8,001 nt of DNA, taken from an uncultured Collinsella sp. (lineage in GTDB: Bacteria; Actinomycetota; Coriobacteriia; Coriobacteriales; Coriobacteriaceae). The notes below the pieces were generated by a model. It was given only the letters and a program-made list of their open reading frames with translations. It was not told the DNA's origin and made no database searches. Positions 1 through 6,045 of the stretch are shown here, one piece after another. How positions within the stretch are numbered: the stretch's first letter is position 1; each line of letters starts with the position of its first letter. The stretch covers positions 1-8,001 of the forward strand of contig CAUCXP010000058.1 in assembly GCA_958446785.1 (NCBI GenBank), written 5' to 3'. The translations under genes and the position numbers were made by a program.

Positions 1-603
1 GACCGCCCGCACCTCGATCGCCTGGGTGCCAGTCTGGCGGACTATTCCGCGGCGGGCAGTCTTATGGCGGAGCAGGCGGCAAATCTGGTCCACGCTTCTG
101 GGGCTGACGCCCGCGTGCTCCTGTTGGCGGGCGACCCTTATACCGACTCGCACTATCTGACCGCCCGCGCCTTTCATAATTACCTGCGCGAGCACGATAT
201 TCCATGGCGGGTTGAGGACCTTGCCGGTGCCCATGCGCAAGTCAAACAGCTCGAGCGCGAGCTTGAGCAGCGCTTGAGTGCGCCGGATGCTCCCGAGCTC
301 ATCTGTAGCGTTTTTGCCGTTGGTTCCGAGGTGGTCGCCGATGCGCTTGTTTCGAGCGGCAAGGCCGGCAAGGTCATGGTGATCGGCAACGACCTGTTCC
401 CCGAGAGCGCCCTGGCCTTACGCCGTGGCATTTTTACCAATATCGTCTATAAGGACCCGGTGAGCTTAGCCTACCGTGGTGCCAAGACCTTGGGCGAGTA
501 TTTGCTGTGGGGTAAAACTCCGGCGGAGCCCGTGCAGAAGGGTGCTGTGGAGATGGTGTTTGCCAGCAACGTCGACCGCTACTGCGAGCTTGCGGGAATT
601 TAG
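1..603 (+). CDS. LacI-type transcriptional regulator, C-terminal part (5' truncated by window edge)
   Basis: The frame is open from base 1 to the TAG at 601-603, giving 200 residues; the N-terminal helix-turn-helix and the start lie outside the window. What is visible is the second half of a periplasmic-binding-protein-like sugar-sensing domain: a segment after 'DRPHLDRLGAS', an alternating hydrophobic strand 'ARVLLLAGD', a strand 'KVMVIGNDLFPESALALRRG', then 'IFTNIVYKDPVSLAYRGAKTLGEYLL', the typical C-terminal strand-helix of LacI/RbsB-like proteins. Family knowledge: such proteins bind even palindromes with a central CG and are released or activated by a sugar-derived effector. The gene lies directly upstream of uxaC on the same strand, and perfect central-CG palindromes occur at the uxaC and transporter promoters, so I infer that it controls this locus, with a hexuronate or KDG-type effector. 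A plain sugar-binding protein cannot be fully excluded without the N-terminus. Confidence 0.75.
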   Translation, partial: DRPHLDRLGASLADYSAAGSLMAEQAANLVHASGADARVLLLAGDPYTDSHYLTARAFHNYLREHDIPWRVEDLAGAHAQVKQLERELEQRLSAPDAPELICSVFAVGSEVVADALVSSGKAGKVMVIGNDLFPESALALRRGIFTNIVYKDPVSLAYRGAKTLGEYLLWGKTPAEPVQKGAVEMVFASNVDRYCELAGI

Positions 604-606
604 CCG

Positions 607-850
607 TTTGGTCAGGTACCCCCTCTTGCGGCGTGCATTTTTTGGAGTATTCAGCAATGGCGTGTTCCGAAAGAGGCTCAGAACGACTGTTTTAAGTGCC
701 TCCGATGGCGTAAATCGCCATCGGAGGCACTTTTTTATGCCGATCGGGCGCGATATGCGCATCAAATAGGGCGTCGAGGACGGTGCGCAGTACGCCCCGA
801 TGCTGAATATTCCCAAAAATGTACGCCGAGACATGACCCACCTGAGCAAA
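607..850. repeat. Long imperfect inverted repeat enclosing the post-lacI terminator
   Basis: The reverse complement of 607-660 matches 797-850 without gaps at about 40 of 54 positions; the inner 30 bp (631-660 against 797-826) match at 25 of 30. The arms enclose 136 bp that contain the terminator hairpin at 694-736. Because of the DNA match, both arms read similarly on opposite strands (LNTPKNARR and LNIPKNVRR), but no credible gene is present. It may be a dispersed intergenic repeat or miniature-element-like unit inserted behind the regulator gene. Identity as a mobile or repeated element is inference; the inverted symmetry is directly visible. Confidence 0.6.
694..736 (+). terminator. Intrinsic terminator after the LacI-type gene
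   Basis: A perfect 17-bp stem (694-710 paired with 716-732) with a 5-nt loop TAAAT runs directly into a T tract (731-736). It lies 90 bp past the regulator stop codon and isolates that gene from uxaC. The opposite strand has no comparable T tract, so it looks one-directional. Confidence 0.93.
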
Positions 851-917
851 AACGCCCAGGTTCGGTGTTCGGGGACGTTAGTCCATCCGCAATGCATGCG
901 TGTCACGGCTCCAACAA
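851..917. other. Intergenic stretch with no recognised feature
   Basis: Between the inverted repeat and the uxaC control region I see no gene, hairpin or operator. A 54-codon reading from an ATG at 800 crosses this stretch, but it has no ribosome binding site, overlaps the repeat arm and runs on into the control elements, so I do not treat it as a gene. Together with the terminator, repeat and promoter region this accounts for the 461-bp gap between the regulator and uxaC. Confidence 0.5.
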
Positions 918-945
918 CCGTTGAACGGACAAAATCGACCGTTCA
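918..945. promoter_or_regulatory. Upstream control element of uxaC (CCGTTNAACGG-N10-CCGTTCA)
   Basis: CCGTTGAACGG at 918-928 is an 11-bp odd palindrome; after a 10-bp spacer, CCGTTCA at 939-945 is the inverted copy of TGAACGG at 922-928. The same arrangement, with the same 10-bp spacer, lies before the transporter gene (5867-5894). Its centre is about 70 bp upstream of the predicted uxaC start, a place where activators often bind. It could be a site for a second regulator or a degenerate auxiliary site of the LacI-type protein. Confidence 0.5.
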
Positions 946-958
946 CCCCATGGTGGTT

Positions 959-974
959 AGGTGAACGTTCACCT
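959..974. promoter_or_regulatory. uxaC operator 1, perfect palindrome AGGTGAACGTTCACCT
   Basis: This is a 16-bp perfect even palindrome with a central CG, the usual form of a LacI-family operator. Its right half contains the predicted -35 hexamer of the uxaC promoter, so an occupied site would block RNA polymerase. The same core occurs at 5909-5920 before the transporter gene. That the neighbouring LacI-type protein binds here is inference. Confidence 0.8.
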
Positions 975-997
975 TTTAAGTCGCAATGAATTAGTAT
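968..997 (+). promoter_or_regulatory. Predicted uxaC promoter (-35 TTCACC, -10 TAGTAT)
   Basis: TTCACC at 968-973 (4 of 6 to TTGACA) and TAGTAT at 992-997 (5 of 6 to TATAAT) are 18 bp apart. Transcription would start near 1004, in the middle of operator 2, leaving a leader of about 60 nt before the uxaC ATG. The placement is supported by the matching arrangement before the transporter gene. Confidence 0.6.
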
Positions 998-1012
998 AGT
1001 GAACGTTCATCT
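997..1012. promoter_or_regulatory. uxaC operator 2, TAGTGAACGTTCATCT
   Basis: The site shares the TGAACGTTCA core with operator 1 and is symmetric over its inner 10 bp. Its centre is 38 bp downstream of the centre of operator 1, and it covers the predicted transcription start. The pair therefore brackets the promoter. Confidence 0.7.
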
Positions 1013-1064
1013 AGAGGATAACGAGCGCATCGTGTGCCCGCTCCGCCAACAAAGGGGTTGTTTG

Positions 1065-2492
1065 ATGAAAAACTTCATGGACGATCAGGATTTCCTGCTG
1101 AGCACCAAAACCGGCGAGGAACTGTTCCACAACTTTGCCGAGGGCATGCCCATCGTTGACTACCACTGCCACATTTCTCCCAAGGAGATCTGGGACGACA
1201 AGCGTTTTGAGAACATCACCGAGGTTTGGCTGGGCGGTGACCACTACAAGTGGCGCCTGATGCGTGCCAACGGCGTCGACGAGCGCTTCATTACCGGCGA
1301 TGCCCCTGCTCGCGAGAAGTTCCAGAAGTGGGCCGAGACCCTGGGCCGTTGTGTGGGCAACCCCGTCTTTGAGTGGAGCCACCTGGAGCTTAAGCGTTAC
1401 TTTGGCTACGAGGGCGTCCTGAACGGCAAAACCGCTCAGGAGGTCTGGGACCTTGCCAACGCCAAGCTCGCTGAGGCCAGCTTTACCTGCCGCAACCTGA
1501 TCAAGCAGTCCAACGTCCGCATGATCTGCACTACCGACGACCCCGCCGACAGCTTTGAGTGGCACAAGAAGATTGCCGCCGACGACAGTTTTGACGTTCA
1601 GGTCGTTCCCGCCATGCGCCCCGATGCCGCCCTGCGCATCGAGCGTGGCCAGGAGTTCGCCGACTACTGCAAGCATCTCTCCGAGGTTGCTGGCGTTGAG
1701 ATCAGCGACTTCGAGGGCATGAAGGCTGCCATCTCCAAGCGCTACGACGTTGCCCACGAGCTGGGCTGCCGCGCTTCCGACCACGCGCTCGACTACGTTA
1801 TGTACGTTCCGGCTACCGCCGACGAGATCGAGACTATCTTTGCCAAGGGCCTTGCCGCCGAGCCGCTTGCCGAGGACGAGGTCCTCAAGTACAAGACGGC
1901 CTTTATGCAGTTCGTCGCCGGCGAGTATGTCCGCCTTGGCTGGGCCATGCAGCTGCACTTTGGCTGCAAGCGTGACAACAACCGCGCTATGTTCGCCAAG
2001 CTCGGTCCCGACACCGGCTACGACTGCATCTCCAACTACACGCCGTCCGACCAGCTGGCCGATTTCCTCAACTCCATCCAGGAGTCCACGGGTCTGCCCA
2101 AGACCATCCTGTACAGCCTGAACCCCATCGACAACACCATGATCGATACCGTGATGGGCTGCTTCCAGGAGGCTCCGACCGCCGGCAAGATCCAGAACGG
2201 CTCTGCCTGGTGGTTCAACGACAACGAGGTTGGTATGCGCGAGCAGCTCACGGCTCTGGCCAACGAGGGCGTGCTGGGCAACTTTGTGGGCATGCTTACC
2301 GATTCCCGCTCCTTCCTGTCCTACCCGCGTCATGAGTACTTCCGTCGCGTGCTGTGCGGCGTGATCGGCGAGTGGGTCGAGCAGGGCAAGTATCCGGCCG
2401 ACATGGAGCTGCTGGGAGCCATCGTGCGCGACATTAGCTACAACAACGCGGTCCGCTACTTTGGCTTTGACCTGGATACCGTCGAGGCCTAA
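1065..2492 (+). CDS. uxaC: Glucuronate/galacturonate isomerase (uronate isomerase)
   Basis: A 475-residue protein, close to the usual length of the family (about 470). UxaC interconverts D-glucuronate and D-fructuronate, and D-galacturonate and D-tagaturonate, in the cytoplasm, the first step of hexuronate breakdown (EC 5.3.1.12). Diagnostic stretches are DYHCHI at residues 32-37 (amidohydrolase-fold metal-site histidines), EWSHLELKRYFGY near 103-115, CTTDDPADS near 155-163, LHFGCKRDNNRAMF near 297-310 with LGPDTGYD just after, SLNPIDN near 351-357, and WWFND followed by LTDSRSFLSYPRHEYFRR near 382-428. I chose the ATG at 1065 because AAAGGGG at 1051-1057 lies 7 nt before it. An in-frame GTG at 999 falls inside operator 2 and upstream of the predicted transcription start, so it is not the start. 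First gene of the uxaC-uxaB-uxaA set. Confidence 0.96.
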   Translation: MKNFMDDQDFLLSTKTGEELFHNFAEGMPIVDYHCHISPKEIWDDKRFENITEVWLGGDHYKWRLMRANGVDERFITGDAPAREKFQKWAETLGRCVGNPVFEWSHLELKRYFGYEGVLNGKTAQEVWDLANAKLAEASFTCRNLIKQSNVRMICTTDDPADSFEWHKKIAADDSFDVQVVPAMRPDAALRIERGQEFADYCKHLSEVAGVEISDFEGMKAAISKRYDVAHELGCRASDHALDYVMYVPATADEIETIFAKGLAAEPLAEDEVLKYKTAFMQFVAGEYVRLGWAMQLHFGCKRDNNRAMFAKLGPDTGYDCISNYTPSDQLADFLNSIQESTGLPKTILYSLNPIDNTMIDTVMGCFQEAPTAGKIQNGSAWWFNDNEVGMREQLTALANEGVLGNFVGMLTDSRSFLSYPRHEYFRRVLCGVIGEWVEQGKYPADMELLGAIVRDISYNNAVRYFGFDLDTVEA

Positions 2493-2516
2493 ACCCGCAT
2501 CGAATCACACCGAACT

Positions 2517-2552
2517 CGGGAGCGCCGTTGCCACACGCGGCGCCCCCGTTTT
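2517..2552 (+). terminator. Terminator-like hairpin between uxaC and uxaB
   Basis: CGGGAGCGCCG (2517-2527) pairs with 2538-2548 over 11 bp with one A-C mismatch, around a 10-nt loop, and is followed by only four T residues. No separate operator or clear promoter is visible before uxaB, so this is more likely a partial terminator or RNA-processing hairpin that lowers uxaB-uxaA expression relative to uxaC than an operon end. Confidence 0.6.
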
Positions 2553-2588
2553 GCCTGCACGCTAACAGCAATCTAAGGAGAGACATCG

Positions 2589-4103
2589 ATGGAGAACATC
2601 AGCTACGAGACGCTCGAGAAGATCGGCTACAAGGGCTACCTGCTGCCCAAGGACGCGCCCGAGAAGGTTCTGCAGTTTGGCGAGGGCAATTTCCTGCGCG
2701 CCTTCGTCGACCGCTTCTTTGACATGGGCAACGAGGCAACCGGCTGGAACGGCAAGGTTGTCATGGTCCAGCCCATCAGCGGTGCCTTTGGCTTTGCCGA
2801 CGGCATTAACGCTCAGGATGACCTGTACACCGTGCTGGTGCGCGGCAAGGAGAGCGGCAACACGGTCGACGAGTCCCGTGTGATCAGCGCCTGCAGCCGC
2901 TGCCTCAATCCGTATCGCGAGGACGACTACCGCGCCATGATGGAGGTCGCCGTCTCCGACGATTTGGAGATTATCGTCTCCAACACCACCGAGGCCGGTA
3001 TCGCCTACGATCCGTCCTGCAAGGCCGACGACATGCCGCCCGCGAGCTTCCCCGCCAAGCTTGCCCAGGTGCTCCACACCCGCTGGGCCGCCGGCAAGCC
3101 GGGCGTCATCGTGCTCGCCTGTGAGCTCATCGATCACAACGGCGAGGAGCTGCTGCGCATCATGAACCAGTACGTGAGCGACTGGGGCTGGGAGGACGAG
3201 TTTGCGCAGTGGATGGCCAACGACTGCACCGTCTGCACCACGCTCGTCGACACTATCGTCCCCGGCCGTATCCGCGACCCCAAGGAGGCCGCTGCCGTGG
3301 CCGAGCGCCTGGGCTACGAGGATCCCTTCCTGGCCGTGCGCGAGCCCTTCCAGATGTGGGGTATCCAGGGCGATGAGTCGCTCAAGGAGCGTCTGCCCTT
3401 CGTGAAGGCCGGCCTGCCGGGCGTCTTTGTGACCCCCGATGTCACCCCGTACAAGAAGCGCAAGGTCCGCATCCTCAACGGCGCCCACACTGCCTTTGTT
3501 CCGGGTTCCTGGGTTGCCGGCTTTGACATCGTGCGCGATTGCATGCATGACGAGACCGTTCGCGGCTTCATGAACACCATGCTCTACGACGAGGTCATCC
3601 CGACGCTTGCCGCCGATCTGGATGTCGAGGACTGCAAGGCCTTTGCCGCCGCCGTCGAGAACCGCTTCGACAACCCGTTTATCGACCACGCGCTGCTCTC
3701 CATTTGCCTCAACTCAACCGCCAAATGGCGTGCTCGCGACCTGCCCACGCTCAAGGACTATGTTGCCGAGACCGGCAACCTGCCCAAGTGCCTGGCGACG
3801 AGCCTCGCTACGCTCATTGCCTTCTATACGCAGGAGCTCGTTGCTCGCGAGGGCGATGGCCTGCACCTGCGCCGCGCCGACGGCACCGAGTACACCGCTC
3901 AGGACGATGCCTTCGTGCTCGATTTCTACGCCGCCCACGCCGGTGCAGACGATGCCGAGCTGGTGCACGACGTGCTCAGCAACGAGCAGATGTGGGGCGA
4001 GGACCTTACGCAGATCGCCGGCCTTGAGGAGTTTGTCGTCAACGCGCTTGCCGTTGTGCGCGCCGAGGGCGCCAAGCAGGCATTTGCCAACGCCCGGGCC
4101 TAA
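2589..4103 (+). CDS. uxaB: Tagaturonate reductase (altronate oxidoreductase)
   Basis: A 504-residue member of the mannitol dehydrogenase/polyol-specific long-chain dehydrogenase family. UxaB uses NADH to reduce D-tagaturonate to D-altronate (EC 1.1.1.58). Features point to UxaB rather than the related fructuronate reductase UxuB: VLQFGEGNFLRAFVD at residues 27-41 (nucleotide-binding start), SNTTEAGIAY at 131-140, ASFPAKL at 152-158, ACELIDHNGEELLR at 177-190, CTTLVDTIVPGRIRD at 216-230, and PYKKRKVRILNGAHTAFVP at 287-305, which holds the lysine-containing active-site segment of the family. It is slightly longer than the enterobacterial protein (about 483). The ATG at 2589 follows TAAGGAGA at a normal distance. 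It starts 96 bp after uxaC, with the hairpin at 2517-2552 in between, and 78 bp before uxaA. I see no truncation. Confidence 0.93.
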   Translation: MENISYETLEKIGYKGYLLPKDAPEKVLQFGEGNFLRAFVDRFFDMGNEATGWNGKVVMVQPISGAFGFADGINAQDDLYTVLVRGKESGNTVDESRVISACSRCLNPYREDDYRAMMEVAVSDDLEIIVSNTTEAGIAYDPSCKADDMPPASFPAKLAQVLHTRWAAGKPGVIVLACELIDHNGEELLRIMNQYVSDWGWEDEFAQWMANDCTVCTTLVDTIVPGRIRDPKEAAAVAERLGYEDPFLAVREPFQMWGIQGDESLKERLPFVKAGLPGVFVTPDVTPYKKRKVRILNGAHTAFVPGSWVAGFDIVRDCMHDETVRGFMNTMLYDEVIPTLAADLDVEDCKAFAAAVENRFDNPFIDHALLSICLNSTAKWRARDLPTLKDYVAETGNLPKCLATSLATLIAFYTQELVAREGDGLHLRRADGTEYTAQDDAFVLDFYAAHAGADDAELVHDVLSNEQMWGEDLTQIAGLEEFVVNALAVVRAEGAKQAFANARA

Positions 4104-4113
4104 ATCCTTCTGT

Positions 4114-4139
4114 GCGCCCGCCGGGCAACTGGCGGGCGC
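4114..4139 (+). other. GC-rich hairpin between uxaB and uxaA
   Basis: A perfect 9-bp stem (4114-4122 with 4131-4139) with an 8-nt loop begins 10 nt after the uxaB stop codon. No T tract follows, so it is not a classical terminator. It could protect the upstream mRNA end or be a processing point between uxaB and uxaA. Confidence 0.5.
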
Positions 4140-4181
4140 CCGCTGACTTCTGCTCAACCTGTAGGGTTAGGACTCTTTGTA

Positions 4182-5666
4182 ATGAATACTATCCAGATCA
4201 ATCCGGCCGACAACGTGATCGTCGCGCTGTCGCCGCTTGCCAAGGGCACCGCCGTCGCGGTTCCCGGGGTGGGCGAGGTCGTTGCCGCGGAGGATATTCC
4301 GCAGGGCCACAAGATGGCCGTGCGTGCCATTGCGGCGGGGGAGGACGTCGTCAAGTACGGTCTTCCTATCGGTCACGTGACGGGCGACATCCAGCCCGGT
4401 CAGTGGCTTCATACGCATAACGTCAAGACCAACCTTTCGGGCGAGGTCGAGTACGCTTACAACCCGACGCATCCGGTCGTTGAGCCGGTTGAGCCCGAGA
4501 CCTTTATGGGCTTCCGTCGCGCCGATGGCCGCGCCGCCACGCGCAACGAGCTGTGGATCATCCCCACGGTCGGCTGCGTCAACGAGGTCGCACGTGCCAT
4601 GTGCGAGCAGGCTCAGGATCTGGTCGAGGGCTCGCTGGAGGGCGTTTACTACTTCCCGCATCCCTTTGGCTGCTCGCAGACCGGTGCCGACCATGCCCAG
4701 ACGCGCCGTCTGCTGGTGGCGCTCTCGCGTCACGCAAACGCTGCGGGTGTGCTGTTCCTGTCCCTCGGTTGCGAAAACTGCACGCACCAGCAGGTACTCG
4801 ACGAGCTCGGTGACTTTGATCGCGAGCGCGTTCGATTCCTCGCCTGCCAGGATGTAGCCGACGAGCAGGTCGAGGGTCACAAGATCCTGTCCGAGCTTGC
4901 CGACCTGGCCAAGCAGGCCAAGCGTGAGCCCATTCCTGCCTCCGAGCTGGTCATTGGCCTTAAGTGCGGCGGCTCTGACGGTCTTTCGGGCATTACCGCC
5001 AACCCCACGATCGGTCGCGTGAGCGATATGGTTGTCGCCCGCGGCGGCACGTCGGTGCTCACCGAGGTTCCCGAGATGTTTGGCGCGGAGAGCATTCTGC
5101 TCGATCGCTGTGAGAGCCAGGACGTCTTCAATGCCGCCTCCGACATGCTCAACGGCTTTAAGGACTACTTTATCAGCCACGGCGAGGTCGTCTATGAGAA
5201 CCCGAGCCCCGGCAACAAGGACGGCGGCATTACCACGCTCGAGGACAAGAGCTGCGGCTGCGTGCAAAAGGGCGGATCTGCCCCCATCGTCGACGTGCTG
5301 CCGTATGCCGGTCAGGCTACCAAGCATGGCCTGAACATGCTGTGCGGTCCGGGCAACGACATGGTATCCACCACGGCCCTGACGGCTGCCGGCTGCCACG
5401 TAATCCTGTTCTCGACCGGCCGCGGCACGCCGTTTGGCGCACCGGCGCCTACACTCAAGGTGTTCACCAACCAGCGTCTGTGCGACCACAAGGCCAACTG
5501 GATGGACTTTAACGCCGGCGTGGTGGCTACGGGCGAGCGCACGCTCGATGAGGCTGCCGACGACCTGTATCAGATGGTGCTGGACACGGCGAGCGGCAAG
5601 CTTACGAGTGCCGAGCGTCGCGGCTGCCACGAGATCAGCATTTGGAAGGATGGCGTCTGCCTGTAG
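4182..5666 (+). CDS. uxaA: Altronate dehydratase
   Basis: A 494-residue protein, the usual length (E. coli about 495). UxaA removes water from D-altronate to give 2-keto-3-deoxy-D-gluconate (EC 4.2.1.7); the family is metal-dependent. An N-terminal SAF-type domain spans about residues 11-85 (ending GQWLHTHNVKTNLSG), followed by the D-galactarate/altronate dehydratase core: GFRRADGRAATRNELWIIPTVGCVN at 110-134, PFGCSQTGADH at 161-171, LGCENCTHQQ at 195-204, LKCGGSDGLSGITANPTIG at 260-278, KSCGCVQKGG at 356-365 and STGRGTPFGAPAPTLKV at 411-427. The many conserved cysteines fit the family. The ATG at 4182 is preceded by a modest ribosome binding site (TTAGGA, 4167-4172), weaker than that of its neighbours. 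It is the last gene of the set and is followed by a strong terminator. Confidence 0.95.
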   Translation: MNTIQINPADNVIVALSPLAKGTAVAVPGVGEVVAAEDIPQGHKMAVRAIAAGEDVVKYGLPIGHVTGDIQPGQWLHTHNVKTNLSGEVEYAYNPTHPVVEPVEPETFMGFRRADGRAATRNELWIIPTVGCVNEVARAMCEQAQDLVEGSLEGVYYFPHPFGCSQTGADHAQTRRLLVALSRHANAAGVLFLSLGCENCTHQQVLDELGDFDRERVRFLACQDVADEQVEGHKILSELADLAKQAKREPIPASELVIGLKCGGSDGLSGITANPTIGRVSDMVVARGGTSVLTEVPEMFGAESILLDRCESQDVFNAASDMLNGFKDYFISHGEVVYENPSPGNKDGGITTLEDKSCGCVQKGGSAPIVDVLPYAGQATKHGLNMLCGPGNDMVSTTALTAAGCHVILFSTGRGTPFGAPAPTLKVFTNQRLCDHKANWMDFNAGVVATGERTLDEAADDLYQMVLDTASGKLTSAERRGCHEISIWKDGVCL

Positions 5667-5698
5667 CGGTAAATGGGTTCGCATAGGGCGTTATTGAC

Positions 5699-5740
5699 CA
5701 TGGCCCCGTCGGGAGTGTTCCCGGCGGGGCCATGTTTGTT
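5699..5740 (+). terminator. Intrinsic terminator of the uxaCBA operon
   Basis: A 15-bp stem (5699-5713 with 5720-5734, one T-G wobble) and a 6-nt loop are followed by TTTGTT. It lies 32 bp after the uxaA stop and separates the operon from the transporter gene, which has its own promoter region. Confidence 0.88.
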
Positions 5741-5786
5741 CTGTCTGTTCGGGCGTGTCTTCCTGAGGGTACGGGAGCGGCGAAAA

Positions 5787-5802
5787 CAATAAACGTTCAC
5801 CT
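5787..5802. promoter_or_regulatory. Distal operator-like site before the transporter gene
   Basis: The right half GTTCACCT (5795-5802) is identical to that of the perfect operator at 959-974, while the left half is degenerate (TAAAC in place of TGAAC). Its centre lies 120 bp upstream of the next operator and over 100 bp upstream of the predicted promoter. If bound, it would be an auxiliary site, for example for looping by a tetrameric regulator; this is inference. Confidence 0.45.
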
Positions 5803-5866
5803 AATCGACCTCAAATTTAAACCCACTCAATACCCATGTAATCGTGATTTTTTTCAAGTCAGATAT

Positions 5867-5894
5867 CCGTTTAACGGCAAAAAACGACCGTTCA
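5867..5894. promoter_or_regulatory. Upstream control element of the transporter gene (CCGTTNAACGG-N10-CCGTTCA)
   Basis: CCGTTTAACGG at 5867-5877 is an odd 11-bp palindrome and CCGTTCA follows at 5888-5894 after 10 bp. It matches the element at 918-945 before uxaC in sequence, order, spacer length and distance to the promoter (centre about 69 bp upstream of the predicted start). Confidence 0.5.
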
Positions 5895-5906
5895 AGGATA
5901 ATATAC

Positions 5907-5922
5907 AAGTGAACGTTCACCT
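5907..5922. promoter_or_regulatory. Transporter operator 1, AAGTGAACGTTCACCT
   Basis: It contains the perfect 12-bp palindrome GTGAACGTTCAC (5909-5920), identical to the core before uxaC. As at uxaC, the right half includes the predicted -35 hexamer. Confidence 0.8.
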
Positions 5923-5944
5923 ATCATATGCAATCGCGCATAAT
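5916..5944 (+). promoter_or_regulatory. Predicted promoter of the transporter gene (-35 TTCACC, -10 CATAAT)
   Basis: TTCACC at 5916-5921 and CATAAT at 5939-5944 (5 of 6 to consensus) are 17 bp apart. Transcription would start near 5951, inside operator 2, giving a leader of about 95 nt. The region is markedly richer in A and T than the flanking genes. Confidence 0.65.
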
Positions 5945-5946
5945 CT

Positions 5947-5962
5947 AGCTAAACGTTCACCC
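5947..5962. promoter_or_regulatory. Transporter operator 2, half-degenerate
   Basis: The right half GTTCACCC is conserved; the left half is degenerate in the same way as the distal site (both read TAAACGTTCACC). Its centre lies 40 bp downstream of operator 1, against 38 bp at uxaC, and it covers the predicted transcription start. Confidence 0.6.
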
Positions 5963-6005
5963 TACGAGTGGGCGATATGCAGACAGACATCGGTATGGAC
6001 TCCAA

Positions 6006-6022
6006 TGTCTTGTTACAAGACA
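6006..6022 (+). other. Small hairpin in the transporter leader
   Basis: TGTCTTG pairs perfectly with CAAGACA around a TTA loop, ending about 8 nt before the ribosome binding site of the transporter gene. It could influence translation start or mRNA stability; a short stem like this may also be chance. Confidence 0.3.
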
Positions 6023-6045
6023 ATCGAGAAAAGAGAGGGAGCTCG

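Noticed and set aside
466..906. 146-codon open reading frame on the minus strand, overlapping the regulator end and the following gap
   Set aside because: It runs antisense to a real gene, through a terminator and an inverted repeat; its apparent peptide similarity to the opposite strand is explained by the repeat.
800..964. 54-codon + strand reading frame in the gap before uxaC
   Set aside because: No ribosome binding site, no recognisable protein features, and it overlaps a repeat arm and the upstream control element.
999..1064. In-frame upstream GTG start for uxaC giving a 22-residue N-terminal extension
   Set aside because: The codon lies inside operator 2 and before the predicted transcription start; the ATG at 1065 has a proper ribosome binding site and gives the usual family length.
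1011..2333. Very long minus-strand open frames opposite uxaC, uxaB, uxaA and the transporter
   Set aside because: These are typical antisense shadows of high-GC coding sequence; the + strand proteins match well-known families over their full length.
5458..5476. GTGTTCACC inside uxaA as a possible internal operator
   Set aside because: It has only a half site without symmetry and lies deep in conserved coding sequence.
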